Of a stretch of DNA of 64,000 nucleotides, positions 41,501-56,500 are shown piece after piece; positions within the stretch are counted from its first letter, which is position 1; every line of letters begins with the position of its first letter. The position numbers and the translations under genes are program-made. The notes below the pieces were generated by a model. That model searched no databases and was not told the origin of the DNA. It saw only the letters and a list, made by a program, of their open reading frames with translations. This DNA is from Opisthocomus hoazin. Lineage: Eukaryota; Chordata; Aves; Opisthocomiformes; Opisthocomidae. The stretch covers positions 23,291,537 to 23,355,536 of the forward strand of contig NC_134428.1 of NCBI RefSeq assembly GCF_030867145.1, written 5' to 3'.

Positions 41501-44500
41501 ACATAGATGGGCTGTTCTTCAAAGACTCCTGAATTCCTGGGAGAGTAGGAAAATGTCAGCTAATTCCAATTTAAACTTCTCAGATGCTGCATTGTTGGCA
41601 AGTTATGAGGTAGCACAATCTCCCCAAACTCAGCACGACCTCCTGCCTGTTTTAGTAGGCAACCCCTCCACATGCATCGAGGGAGGAAAGATAGCAACTT
41701 GGAGACAGAATTCAAGGAAGTCCCGAATCATCAGCACATGAAAGCATTTAGCAGTTCAGGTCACGATATCACTCATGGGCACCCCTTTTTGCCTGGGACT
41801 CCTTTACTCCTGTACCACGATCCCTCTGTATCTGCTTGCCAGGGGAGCGGGCACTGCTCCCCTCTGTCCCACACTATGTCCCCATCTCTGTGTTGGGGCT
41901 CTGTACGCATCTCCCGAGCACAATTCGCCTTCCTCCCAACTCTCCCTCACTATCTGCACGGCAGGTAAGTCAGTCACTCCGGCATCAGACTGAATTCTAC
42001 AAGAAGGATGACCTATAGCACTGTGACAGCGGCAGATGCCGACTGGTGGCAGTTTAATTTACAGACGTCTGCAAGAGTAGCATAACCATAACTTCAAGTA
42101 ATCAGTTGACAAGAACTATTTCCTCCTTGGGATTTCCTCCTAAATCAACATAGTTCTGCCTGGTGGTGCTCAGAACATCCCCTGAATTTTTCCACACTTC
42201 TCACTTGCAGCATCCAAACCCCATCTGCGTTACACTACCCACACGCAGAGATGCTGTCGAGTCGGATGGGAAGCCTGTCGCCAGAGGCACCTCAAAAGGG
42301 GACCTTCACGCCAAACGGGACCTTCTCCTCTAAATCAGACCAGGTTTTCTACAGAACCCTGGCATCCAATGTTGGAAGGTAAACAGCGTAAACAGAAGCA
42401 TCTTCAAAATGTAAAATAAACCAAGAAAAAAACCCTTCTAAACATTTTAAAGCAGAAACAAAAACAGGTATCATCTTCTCCAACGATCCTTCCGTCTTTA
42501 CATCAGATCCCAACTTGTCCCCCAGCACAAGGGCTTAACACATCTCTTTTTCTGTTTCCCAACGATGTTTTTCCCATTAACATTTCTGACTCTGTGACTG
42601 AGGATATAGATGCCCACAGGCCATAATTATGGGACATTATTTGGAGAAGGACTATGCATCTGGGTAATTCAAGTTTCAGTGACTTGTCTACACCGGAATC
42701 ATGGCTTAGGCCACTCCACCAAGGAGTGCCAAATACCCAAAATCTTTTTAATTTACTGCATTTAGGGTATGTTAGGCAGGGATTCTCTTAAGGAAGACTG
42801 CAGACAGAGCTGTTTAATGTTTTCTGGGATACAGGAGTTCATCTTTGTGTAAAGCTACTCTTAATAATCACTTTTATTAGTTGCAATTTGTTCTTATATT
42901 GTACATAAGGCTTTATTGCTATAGAATTTGATCTGCCTTCGCCTCCATATAGTCCTTGGTGCTTAGGAAAAGATTTTATTTAACATTAGAAGAAACCCCT
43001 AAATATTCAGAGACATAAAAAAAAAAAAAAATCACTACATCTGCTCTGCTGGGGAAGGTGATCTCCAAAGCTGCAAAGGATTTATAAGCACAGCACTTCA
43101 AAACGAGAGATTATGCTTTAAATAGAGGGCATTCCTTAAGCTGGCCGTATGATTTGTTTTCTTCATCTAAAACTATATTAACAAATTTGTGTGTGCTTGA
43201 CAGCACTTGGCATCAGGCAGCAACTTCGCAACGTTCATACTCTGTGGTCTGCCATAATCACTTTTTATAAATGCTCGGGGAAAATGCTGATCCTGCACAA
43301 AGCTGTGCTAGCAGCCAATTCATTCACTGGTCCCATAAAACCCATTTTGTTAAGGTTCATTTTGACAAAATGTGTACGTGGCAGTACTCCACAGCTACAG
43401 TCTGTGATATTTTGGAGGTGGCAGAGTGACGAGATGCTGCTGCAGCACCGTGTGGAGGGTAGCACAGGAACACTCGTCTGCGGTCCCCAGTAACCTCACT
43501 TGTATTTCCCTTCCGAGACACACTAGGGAAAAGAAAACCCCCTTTTCCCCAGGAAGTTTGGTTACCGCCTTTTCATTTCTGCATTTCTGTTCTTTCGGTG
43601 GAGTAATACACGGTTGAGACTGTGTGGGTTTAAGACGTAACAGCTGTCTTTTTGAGAATTAGTTCTTTTCCCCTAGGGTAATTTTTAATTCAAATAAGAG
43701 TCAGAAGCTAATTTTAGTCTCTTCTTCAGCGACAGAGAGCACACAAGCTCTTGTCATCTGTAGTCGTTTGTCCTTTGTAGGGCGTGTGACCCAGATTTGC
43801 TGCTGCAGTGCTCTCTCGACTGGTACAAGGGAGTTAACCGACTGCAGAGCAGGCACACGGGTTTGCGTGCGATTTCTTTGAAGAACAGTGTGACGTTGCA
43901 ATGAATTGAACGCCTGGAGAGCTCTTATAGGACCAAGACACAGCAGGCTGCAGTTCTGGATTTCTGGTGAAACAGCTCTGCCTGCACTCATCCACAAGAG
44001 AATCCCTGACCAACATATCCAAAATGCAGTAAATTAAAAACAGTCAATGACCTGTCCAGTACTTCATGGACATTTTGGAAGGCATGCATGTCTGAGGCTC
44101 CTCTCCAAACAGCAAACAGGTATGACAGACAAGATCAAACAGATTTTGGAAACTACCACAGAATTGCAAAGGAATGGCATGCACATCATGCAAATACCCT
44201 TCAGAGAAAGTCACCAGGTCCTCAATCTCTTTCAAGCTCGTTAAAAGCCGTCTAAATGGCACCAGTTCACAGCAGGACTCTGGAACATGACCAAAGGATT
44301 CCAGGGCGACATAAGAAATGTTAAATCAGACAAGGAAAAAGGCAAGGAGGAGGAGTCCCTCCTGCCCCTCCCGTCACCAAATGAAGAGTTTATGGTGTAG
44401 TTTAATTGCATAACAAAAGGGCTGGCAACTCCCAGCCTGGGTGCCAAGGGTGCCTGGCACAGCTTCTGCCCTCAGAACGACTCCAAGCGCCGTGTTATCG

Positions 44501-47500
44501 CCGACTTCGTCACCGCAGCAGGGCTGGGAGCTAGTGTCTCGCGTGGAGACGTGATACCACCAGCGAGATCATCAGTAAGCCTCTCTCAGAAACAAGATGC
44601 TATCGGTTCCCACCTTGTTTCCCAAATTAAAGCATAAATGTTCTGGTAGAAAGACAATCTGGCACTCCATGCCTGACACGCTGCAGACCTTGGACATTGC
44701 ATATGCACATGCAAGCATTAGCTTATCTCCAGTCTGTACAGAAAAGGAGATAAAATTGTGCTATTTATTCATTCACACCCTCCCTCTGAGCTCTAACTCT
44801 TGCGGCCGCGTTTCTACACTCCGCCAAATGGCAATATCGGTATTTCCCCGCTCACACTGAAATCGTGGACGTTTTACGGCATTCAGCAGGCGCCCTTCAG
44901 CAGCGTGAAGTGTTCGGTGCGAACAGTCGCAGTGCACACCCTCCCCCAGCCAAGCCTCTTCCAAAGCGACCTGCTCCGACCTGAGAGATGTCACCACAAG
45001 GAAACCAAGTCAGGAATGCCCGTGTAACCACCACGTAATAAACAGGCTGGGCAGGGCAGGGCAGGAACGGCTCCTTCAAATGTACGGAAAAGACAGAAGG
45101 GCTTTTACCACCCATCTTGAACCCAGCTCCAAAGTCACCCAACAAAGAAATGCTAACACCGGCTGTCCTCGAGAAGTTGCTCTCACAGCCCTTTTCAGTC
45201 CATACTTGGGCTTGTTTAGCCTGGAGAAGAGAAGGCTGAGAGGGGACCTTAGAAATGCTTCTAAATATCTGCAGGGTGGGTGTCAGGAGGACGGGGCCAG
45301 ACTCTTTCCAGTGGTGCCCAGCGACAGGACAAGGGGCAACGGGCACAAACTGAAGCAGAGTTCAGTTTGTGCCCGTTGCCCCTTCCAGCTGAACACGAGG
45401 AAGAACTTCTTCCCTCTGAGGGTGACGGAGCCCTGGCCCAGGCTGCCCAGGGAAGCTGTGGAGTCTCCTTCTCTGGAGATATTCCAGACCCGCCTGGACA
45501 AGGTCCTGTGCAGCCTGCTCTGGGTGACCCTGCTTCAGCAGGGGGTTGGACTGGGTGATCCCCAGAGGTTCCTTCTAACCCCTATCATGCTGTGACTCTG
45601 TGATACTACTTTTGCTTCAAAGTTGCACTTCAATGTTGATGACTCTCTTAAATTTTAACTTTGTTCACCTACAGATGAGATAAAGCAGAACTCCTCGCTC
45701 TTCCCTGCTTCCCCCTTTCAATACTCATCTCTGGCCGTTATCCTGAAGCCACCATCGGAGACAGCCCGAACATTTTCGCCAGGTTGTGACTGCACAAGTT
45801 GAAGTCTGTACGCTATTTAACTCACGTACCACATGCATGCTTACACAGCCGAGACTGAAAAACTGACTGCTGGAAGCACTGAGAACATCTACTCTAGCTG
45901 AATGACAGCAGGTACGGCCAGGGTAAAAATCTGCCCTAAAAGTCTATCTATAAGCACCCAAAAGTGACTGTGGTGCTGCATAATGTTCTTGGAAGAAAAG
46001 GCAAAAGTGACAGGTAAACACTGCACTAGCTACAAATCACATTAAATTAAAATGGGAAAACTGCGCTGTTTTCTGTCTGAATACCAGAATCTCGTGAATG
46101 AACAGATCTTTGTGTTCAGAGAAATCACGGTCTTCTCTCCTGAGAACTCCTCCAGATGTTGCTTCAGAGACTCTCGATTCATACGTTTGGGAAGAATTAT
46201 GCACAGAAAAGATCACCTCCTGTTTGTGCAAGCGTGCACACCAATGCACCGTATTAGAGAGATCCAAAAGCGAGGAACTTCCGATTCCAAATTTCTCCCC
46301 TCCAACAGCGTTTGGAGTTCAAGCAGCATAAAACACCTTTTATTTTTTTTTTCTTTGGCTTGGAAGTTCAGAAGATTGCAGATCTTAGATCTTTGCCTTG
46401 CCTCTTAACAGTCCACCTGCCTACCAGCTGTGCTCCAAGCCTGAAATGAGCAAATCAAACAGTCAGATGTGTTGTATTTCACTCTGCATAATATGTGACA
46501 AAGAACAGAAGAAGCCACAGTCTTCGCAGGCTTTTACTTCCATCCGACAGGTCCCCCTCCCCTCAGCTCTCAGCGGAGCTCTCTCAGAAGCAAGGGCTAT
46601 CAGCTGAGGTCAGATGCAAAGTGCTTTTATAGAACGGACAAAGGTCTTTCAGGAAAAAAAAATAAAAGAGAGTTTTGCAAGGGAATGCAAAACACACGAG
46701 ATAGCTCAAAAGGGAAGATAAACTATTGACTGAGACGATAACATCTCTCCTCCAAGCTGTAGCTTATAGAACTGCTTCGCTTTAAAGCATCGTTATGTTT
46801 TGTGACTGCAGCTGTCTCTCTTGGATTCAACAAATCATCAACGACCCGCACGGCACCACCAGTAAGGCCTGGGGAAAGACCAGACAGGGGCCACAGAAAC
46901 ACATTTCAGCTGTCCAAGGAGAACGGAGATACGAGTAAAGCTCCTCAGCATTCGCATGGCTGCCGACTTCAAGACATCTCACCTGGAAGACACAGATACA
47001 CTGGAATAACACACTCAGATGCTCCCAGATCTAACAGTCTGTTCTTGCTCTCTCCGTATTTGCTTTTCGAAAGACAGTCACGGACACTTAGACATTATGG
47101 TAACCAACAGGAGGTTTTTACCTTTTTATCAAAACGCTGCTATTGAAAATTAAATGCGACTCATTCAAAATTCAAGATCAAAACTCAACTCTGAAGTGAC
47201 TTGCTCATAAAAACCTGCGTTAGAAAGCACAGCTCCAACACCATTTTTCAATTAGCCACCTCACTGCTCCAAGTCCTTTTTCTACATTCCTTATTTCACA
47301 CTGCTCTGAAAATGCTGAGCCTCACACTTCCAAAGAAAAAGCCAGTCAGCTAGAACAACCGGGCTCAATCTGAATGGCGAGGCATTACAGAAAAACGTGA
47401 TTTGGGTCATACTGCTGCAGCACTGGTCATCCACTTTGACTGTTGTGATTTTTCAATTGATTTCAGCTATGCTCGCATCGAAGCTCTCTGGGATGAAGTC

Positions 47501-50500
47501 ATCTATCCTCCACTCCTTGTTTTGCCAAAGTTTCTGGGCTGAATAAATGAATAATGATCATCTCCAATGATGGCAGAGTCTGCGTTGAAATAAAATAACA
47601 ACAGAAGCCGGGGACGTGCACATGTGCAATCATGAGGAGTATTTAGCTGGAACGCTGTTTGAAGGCACAGCGGTAAACTGGGAACTGTCATTTTCTGCAG
47701 TTCACTTTCAGGTTTTCTTCTTTTTGAAGCTGCTGCCCAAATGCCAAACTTCTTCAAGCCTGCTTTCCAGATCACACTTACCTGCAACCATGAATATGTA
47801 ACCTGCAATTACAGTGCCTTTTTAAGGACCCCATGGTATTCACAGTTCTGCTACAGCACTGCTGTGATTTAGATATGCTCCAGAAAAGGCATGGCCCAAC
47901 GCCTCCCACAAACCCAGGAGCAGGACCCTACAGCTGATTAGCTGAGCACAGCGGAGCAGCAGTTTCAGAAGCAGAGCAAGGTGAATGGATGAATACATCT
48001 TAAACAAATATGAACAGCTGTACAACAAAACAACTTTTCTTTCATACTCAGATCAGAGCTCCACCCGGACAAAGAGAAAAACAAAACAGAAATCCTTATA
48101 ATAATATCAGAGTAGGCAAAAGAGCGTATCAGCCTGACTCGCTTAGTTTATCACATCTCATAGGTCTTGATGCATTTGCAAGTTGTGAAACCAGACGGAC
48201 CTTCCAGTACTCCACCATCGCATTGCACAGAAATGTCCCAATGGGGCAACCTAGTCCAGGCAGTTCCTGTACTCAGATGTCGCTGATCTCAAGCTCAAAT
48301 GATGGTTTAGTCACAGTCCTTAGAAGCATTGGGAATCTGGATCCCAGGCAGAATGGTGTGTTTCTATACAATAAAGACTTTTGTTATGAATCTTCTCACT
48401 GAAGGTCCCCCGTCAGCAGAGATTGTTGCTGCTGACAGCATGCTCCACAGAATGACATGTGTATGTAAGTTGCTCTCTTTCAAAACAGATGGTAGAAAGA
48501 GACTATTGCTTCTTTAAAACAAAGTGGAATCCCTCTGACTTATTCTATACAGCTTTAAAAAAAGACAATCACAACGTCCTCCTATGCACTGTATGTTCAT
48601 TAAAGCTAACGTGTTGACCCATGTACCGTCAATAACTGTCCTTCAGAGCTAGGTCATATGGCAGCAGCTCCCAGCCCATCAGGCCATTTGCATGATTCAG
48701 AGTCACTTTTCCCTAAAACTGGGCCTGCACCGCACGTTTCTTCACCTCTTTCAGCAGTGACCTTGGTCAGACTCCCGTCTCACTGCGAAGCCATGATATT
48801 CAAGGTACGGTGCTACTTTACAATTGACAAACAAGGACCTGCTCACGTCAGAAATCAATACACTAAAACCTTCAATCAGAAATGTCACAGCAGTTTTAAA
48901 ATATATGTCCTGTATTAATGGATTTTAATGGATTCGAATGGAGATGTTTACCCTGTGATTTACTGTAGGGCAGCAGCAAATCAATGCACCGTTATGACAT
49001 GCCACATCTCCTGACAGACTGCCCCCGTCCTGTTGTATCGGTGGGGATGATGCCTCGCCACTTTGCAAACGTCTGTGATCTGTTAGCCAACACTTCCAGT
49101 AGTCTAATATGATCACACCCCAAGTGTCCATCTTTCTGCTCTAGGTGAGAGGCACGAAAGCATAAATTAAAACCTCCCACATGACAAAATGTTCTCTCTC
49201 GGATTTGCCTTTTCTGAGTTTGACTGCGACTGCTATGACTTGTCCATACAACTCTGTACGGGAGAATTTAGCAGCACAGCATTGTTTAAACAGGTCACTG
49301 CGGTGGGATGTTACCCAAACCTCCCCCTCCTTTGACCACAGTAAGGCACCCGGTGCTGCATACCCAATAGCACCGACATTCAGTCCTTTCCACAGGCAGA
49401 ACTTGGATTGCAGTCTGCTACTGGCCAAAGAGTTTTTGTATTGTTTCAATTTCTCCAGGGAATTTGGATGATCAGGAGGGCGGGCTACCTAGTTCCTTAA
49501 CCAAGAATCTCAGGTATTAAAACGCTGACATACTGGATGAAGAACGCCTGTTCATCAATACTAGAAATAAGAAATCTTCTTAATAGTTGAGTCTTCAGCT
49601 CTCCTCTATCCAAAAAAAAAAGCCAGACAAAGAAACTAGCCAAAGAAACTGAAAAAATAGTCTTCTTCCAAATACTCCTTAGTAGCTGAGAAGCTTTTCT
49701 TACCAGAAAGAAAACTCACTGCAGACAACCCCAATATTCAAAAAAAGCTCTTAACCAACTATCTAACACATATATGTGAATTTGTTCTAATGCCAAAATA
49801 ACGACTGCTAAAAAAAAAGAAATGCAGACTCCATTCATATTACCAGCCCTAACTTACAAATCTGAGAGCAGGGGCAGGTGAAAGTAGTGATTTATTTCTC
49901 AACTTCTTTATTAGCAAGTATGCCTAAAGGCCCTATTACGGTGGGTTTGTTATTTACGAGAGTCATACGGAACACTAGTAAGACGGTTCCTTAAATAAAC
50001 TGTTGCAAATTGCTTTTTAATACATTCCCCCAAAACGCAGGAAAACAATAACACAATACAAAGCAGAAGAATGTATTTGACCAGTAAGATACTACCAGGA
50101 GGCAAGAGAGAGAGGAATATTCTACACACCCAGATGCAGTTTTACCACCCAAAACTGCAGGCAGAGCAGCATTACAGTTTGATATCCCAATGCACAAAAT
50201 GTTGGAAGCACCATCAGGAGCAAGAAGGTGTCCTGATCTGTGACTGGCTGCCCCGTTCAGGACTTCAACGGCATCCAGTAATCACAGGCGAGACCGAAAA
50301 AATGTCTTTATGAAAAGTCATGGATGATCAGCGTGTCAGTGAGCTATATTTGAAATCTATCAGCTCTTGATGGCTAATTTTGTACTACATGAGTAAAGCA
50401 AGTTCTAATAACTCACTTGGGACTTCACTCCACTACTTACAAGCTACGTGCTTTTCATATTCATAAAACAAAACTAATTGCCTTTCATGGATGAAATGTT

Positions 50501-53500
50501 CTAAGAATTTTTAATCCACGTCAGCTGCAAACTCTAAAAATCCATCCCCATATATTTAAAACTCCCCCTCCCACCCACTCACTCGTACCATGTTGTTTGA
50601 TGCAAACAAACGACAAGGCAAAGATAATCCATCAGGCTCCTACATCAGTATTATTCATATTATTTACAGGTTACTCCTAAAGTCAATTGCCCACATTTTC
50701 ACATGCTTAAAATAAACCGAAAACACTAATTACATTTAGCGAGGGGAAAAAGGCAAAATCTTTCATTCCTCCAAAGAAAGCAGCTACAAGAACAAGTTTA
50801 CTCCTTAGCTGCAGCATGCTACAGCAGCTTTTAAAGTAAACGCTCATACGTGATAATTAAAATGTGTTATGAATGGAACAACTCTTGCAGTAGACTACTT
50901 CATGTGCACGTCCCCACAGCCAGCCCTCCTACACATCCACAGCTACGACGGCGAGAGCTGCGTCCTCTGGAAAACCACGATTCTCCCCCATGCAGCAGCG
51001 TACTAGCCTGTGAGGAGTCGGCAGCTTTTGAGGGCCGACAGCTCACGTTTTCTGGTGTGAAACGCTTCCGTTTGCTTTTCAATTTTGCAGCCTTCCCTCA
51101 CGCTGCTCTACGAGATGACAGCAGGCCTGTGCAAGAGGCAGCCAACTCCAATCCCACTGAAATTCTCCAACATCTCCGCGGCTTGAAGACCAGCGCCTGG
51201 AATACACTAAGCGTCGTCGCCACGGGAAGAGGGGAGAGCTGGCTCCTGTTCCACTGGGTAACAGGAATCCCTGTTGCCAACGCTGCTGTCATTGAAGGGC
51301 TCTATTGCCAGCTGCCCGCTCCAACAAGCCAAGCTCCGACGCCCGCAAAAGCTTAGCGGCTAAACACTTCCAGACGATCTTCTCAGGAAATGCGGATTTC
51401 TTGGCCTCTAATAACCCTATTAAAAACTCTGCTCTGTTTCTACAGCCCTGTTTCTCATGTGCCACTGCCATAGGCAAGCCTGAAAAAGACTGATAAATAG
51501 AAAATGTAAATACCAGAAGTTTAGATCAAGTGTGCAAATGCCTATTTCTGAGACTGTCGTTTTAATTTTCCCCTAAGTTCCCATTCACCGACTTGCGTTA
51601 CCCAGTCTTTGTAAATTCTTCAGGTCAGGAACTGTACCAATACCTTTCATGTTCCACTGCAATCACCTATATTCCGTGCTACTGTTGGTGTGGCGAAATT
51701 AAAACCAGTGTAAATGACTTAAGGGACTGCAGCATATGTTTAGGAAATAACTATATGGTCCTTGGACAGTTAAAATTCTAACAAGAACACAGATTTAGAG
51801 TATGGCACACAAACAGTTTGGCTTATTTACCACACACAGCAGGGAAGAAAATCCTTGCAGATGAAAAAGGCCAATCTAGGGCATTCTGAAAACTGCAGAT
51901 TATGGCTGGGAAGGTAACTTTCCCAGTGTGAACACAGATGATATTCTGGAATCGACAGAGAAGCAGCTCTTCGGACTTCGCTGCTTACAGCCTGTTAATC
52001 AACAGCACAGGAGATGTCACGGGATACCAGATAACAACTATGAAACCTGCAGAAGCCTTTTTGACAGCGCAACACTGATATGTGCTAGTGTCACTGCTCC
52101 CGCTTGGGAAAGCGCCGAGCACCAGCAAAGGCACTGGTCTGGCCCCCTTCGCTGGTGGCCAGCTCAATGACCGAGCTTCACCTGCTCCGGCTGATGTTAG
52201 CCTGGACATTCCCTTCTGTTTCTGGGTGAATCAAGGCTTTCTTGACTTCTTTTGGCTTTTATGTTCACGTACGCTGTGCACGTCCTTGCTCTGAGCCCAG
52301 CAGCAGCTTCCTAAGCAACCAACAACAGTGTAACGATGCCTTTTACGACAGAGTGCCCTTCAGAGGTATAAAGCTTGCCTGAGCGAGGCTGAACCATTTC
52401 AGCTCTCTCCTGGTCATCATCAACGGCCCGGAGAGGATTCTGCAAGCCAGCAGGCACACCAAGGTCTGCTTTCAGGGATGCGACATGCGAAATACCTCAT
52501 TAGCTGCAGCAAGACTCAAGGCCAACACCCTTTACGGCACCTGGTTGGAAGAGGGATTTTTCAGGACTCAACGGCTGTGCCAAGTCACTGGCATAGATGG
52601 GGATTTTAAAGGCAGTTTTAATTATAGTAGGCGAAACCCACACATGATCAAGCTGCAGTGTCAAAACACCACCAGAACTGAACACTGACCCATTTGGGTT
52701 GTTTGCTGAACTTTAATCACTTTCCAAGCCTGACAGCTGCTCAAACTTAATTGCTCATTACGCTTGTAAATAAAAACTGATCTCACTCTCTGATTAGCCA
52801 ACCATCTTAGAGTTGCCATAACAACTTCTTGCCTAATAAGTCATTTCAGATTTACCATTATTTGTACTAGCAGAAAATATCACAAAGGTCTGAGATCGCT
52901 CTTTTCACTAAAATACCCTTCTAATTAGAAGGACTGAAAATCAGTACAGAAAGGGCAGCTCAAAGATAATGAAAAAAGCAGCTATTTACTACAACAGCTT
53001 AAACACGAGATAAGGGTGCCTCAAAACCAAATATATGCTGGATTCTGCTGAACTCCCACCTTTCTTATCGTGCCTATATCCCATAAGAACTGCTCAGAAA
53101 AATATTTGACAGCATCCAGGTAATAACTGGTCACAAGGCAGAAACCGATTTGAAGATTCACCCCAGAAGAAATATTCCAGTAAAGTTTGCATATTTTCTC
53201 TCCTAATCTTAAACTAGGAACCAATTGACTGGTTACACTCCTTAATACTCTGTGAACTGATAGGAGCACTTTTTGGTGAACACTGAGGAGCTCAGATTCT
53301 CAAGAGCATCGTATAAAAGAGGGAAAAGAATATGTACCGAGCCCAACAGACGTTCACTGTACCAACTGCGATGAAAGACATTTTAGAAGGAAGAGTTACA
53401 AAATAGTATCTCATCTCTGGATCAGCTCAGTCAAAAAACTTACTTCAGGCTTGACTTTTCGGACAGAATTACTAATTAAAGCCTTGCAGATGTCTGGAAA

Positions 53501-56500
53501 AAAGAAAAAAATCTGTATTTCAGTAAGTATTTGGTCACCACAGCTTGAGTAAAATGCCTCTATTAAAACATATAGATGTATTTGTTGGCCTGAGAAGACA
53601 AAGTGATTGGAAGCTATCAAATACCGCCAGCCTGTAGGCCTAGTGCAGCATAAAGACCTTCCAAAATTTGCTGCCAAAGCTGCTGAAGCTTGCAATTTAT
53701 TTAATCTGCTCATGGTAGCGTTTTGTGTGCATAGACAAGAAAGGACGCCCTTTTCCTTCCAAAAGGAAAATAAATGCAGAAAGCTATAATTGAGACAAAA
53801 CTAAAGCTAAAAAAGTCAGGAAATACCAGACTTTTAAAAGTGACTTTTTCTGCTTTTGCTCAGCAATGCAAGAAACGTGAATTTTTCTTTTCATTTGGGT
53901 CAAACACAAAGCTGGTCTCACTTCTTGCAAATGTATCCCATGAAAATACAGAGGATGCAACATGTCCAAGTTCACAATATCCTCCACATTCCTGACCACA
54001 CTGGGGATGTAACAAAGTCTTTCTTGCCTTAAGAATAAAAAAAACCCCTATGCTCTGCAAAGTTCTTGGGGTTCAAACAGAGTTTATAACACCAGTCTGT
54101 GCCTTCACTTTGTGTACATTTCCTTTGATGTAAATCTGAACAAAGAATTTCTTCCCAAAGTAATCTAACCCAGGAGGCTTCTGAGGACCAGCTGGGGAAC
54201 AAACTGGCTTACTCCCAAAGAACAAGCAGGCTTACCAAGGAACCAAATTCTTCAACAGCTTTCTCCTGAATATCTACTCATTTTTTGAGTCTCCTGATGC
54301 TCTCGGAGACTACGCTGCAAACACAGAGCTGCCAAGGGGTTTCTGTCAACTGAGAGATACAGAAGCATGCATAAATAGTCTATATAGAGCCATGCCAGGA
54401 ACTGCCCAAACACAGACAGGGTATATACATACTTGCACTTCTTTCCTTCCCTAATCCCTGATTTTGAAATGAGTTAATGCGTTACGGGGCCCACCTTCTA
54501 ACTGCGGCAGGTACAGAGCAATCATAGAGAGTATACTTACATTTCACAAAATTACAGAATCACAGAATAGTAGGGGTTGGAAGGGACCTCTGTGGGTCAC
54601 CCAGCCCAACCCCCTGCCCAAGCAGGGTCACCCAGAGCAGGCTGCACAGCACCGCGTCCAGGCGGGTCTGGAATATCTCCAGAGAAGGAGACTCCACAGC
54701 CTCCCTGGGCAGCCTGGGCCAGGGCTCCGTCACCCTCAGAGGGAAGAAGTTCTTCCTCATGTTCAGACAGAACTTCCTGCGCTTCAGTTTGTGCCCATTG
54801 CCCCTTGTCCTGTCACTGGGCACCACTGAACAGAGTCTGGCCCCGTCCTCCTGACCCCCACCCTGCAGATATTTAGAAGCATTTCTAAGGTCCCCTCTCA
54901 GCCTTCTCTTCTCCAGGCTGAACAAGCCCAGCTCCCTCAGCCTCTCCCCGTAGCAGAGATGCTCCAGTCCCTCACCATCCTCGTAGCCCTCCACTGGACT
55001 CTCCCCAGTAGCTCCTCATCTTTCTTGAACTGGGGAGTCCAGAAATGGACACAGCACTGCAGATGGGGCCTCACCAGAGCAGAGTAGAGGGGGAGGAGAA
55101 CCTCCCTTGACCTGCTGCCCACACTCCTCCTAATGCACCCCAGGATCCCATTGGCCTTCTTGGCAACCAGGGCACACTGCTGGCTCATGGTCAACCTGTT
55201 GTCCACCAGGACACCCAGGTCCCTCTCCACAGAGCTGCTCTCCAGCAGGTCGGCTCCAAGCCTGTACTGGCGCATGGGATTGTTCCTCCCCAGGTGCAGG
55301 ACCCTGCATTTGCCTTTGTTGAACCTCATCAGGTTCCTCTCTGCCCAACTCTCCAGCCTGTCCATCTCTCGCTGAATGGCAGCACAGCCTGACGGTGTAT
55401 CCACCACTCCTCCCAGTTTTGTATCATCAGCAAACTTGCGGAGGGTACACTCTAACTCTTCATCCAGGTCATTGATGAAGAAGTTGAACAAGACTGGGAT
55501 TTCAAGACAGTGCTGTCAATAACAGACTGGCTGAATCTATTTGCATCTCCCCTTCTTCAGCGATGAGAAGGGCACCTACAGATTGGAAGATCTGGCTCCA
55601 CGAGTTAGGCAAAGAAATGTTTACCTGTAGCAAAGGACCCGCTCCTAAGGGAAGGGAGACCAGGTTGTAGCAAAGCCTTGAGACCAGCATCTTTTGTGCT
55701 CAAGCATCATCAATTCTACCAGAGCCCTTTCCCACTGACGACAACCGAAACAAATGAGCAAAACAATCGTGGAGAACCATCAGCAGAATGACTAAGCAAA
55801 TATGGAAGATAAGGCCCATCAATTCGAAATAGGATTTTTATACTTAGTAACAAGTTTCTTTTACGTAGCAAACTAGTAATTCCCCAGGTGGATGCACATG
55901 AGAAAATGGAAAACTAGTTCTGGATGATCTGTGCAGACTCATCATAGGGGGGAAAATGGTGTCACGCAGGCTGGCCCTGGGGGTCACTTCCCACCTCCTC
56001 AGGGCTCTTACAACGCTTCCTTCTCCCCTGCGTTCTCCAAACATTTATGCTTCTTATCACCTATACATTGCAGAGATTTCTTAAACCAAAACACAAAGCA
56101 TGAAGTGATTTACCCAGAGTCAAACATGAAATGTCAGACAACGATCCCACGAGGGATCACCTCGCTGAAATATCTGCAACTGCTGCTGTTCCTCCGCTGA
56201 CCATCGGCACCGGGGGTACTACCAAATCCCTTCGTCACCTTCACAGAACGCTCAATTAAAAACCCCGCAGAGTTTAAGAAATCAAAGGATAATCTGACTA
56301 ATTTAAAATTGTTCTTAATTCAGCTATGGAAAACACAGACTGTTAGGGGTTGGAAGGGACCTCTGTGGGTCATCTAGTCCAAAACACACAATACTTCTTT
56401 TCTGGTGAAAATTGTTTTGGATGAAAGACAGAATCAGTTGGAAGGGTCTGTGGGGATCTTCTGTGTGGTTTTAGTCAGGCATATTTTAAATATGCAGTTA

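Noticed and set aside
54560-55491. Apparent protein genes encoding [16 protein letters not shown]-type products at several places
   Set aside because: These are CR1 LINE ORF2 remnants, not host genes. The same text recurs in four copies with truncations and frameshifts.
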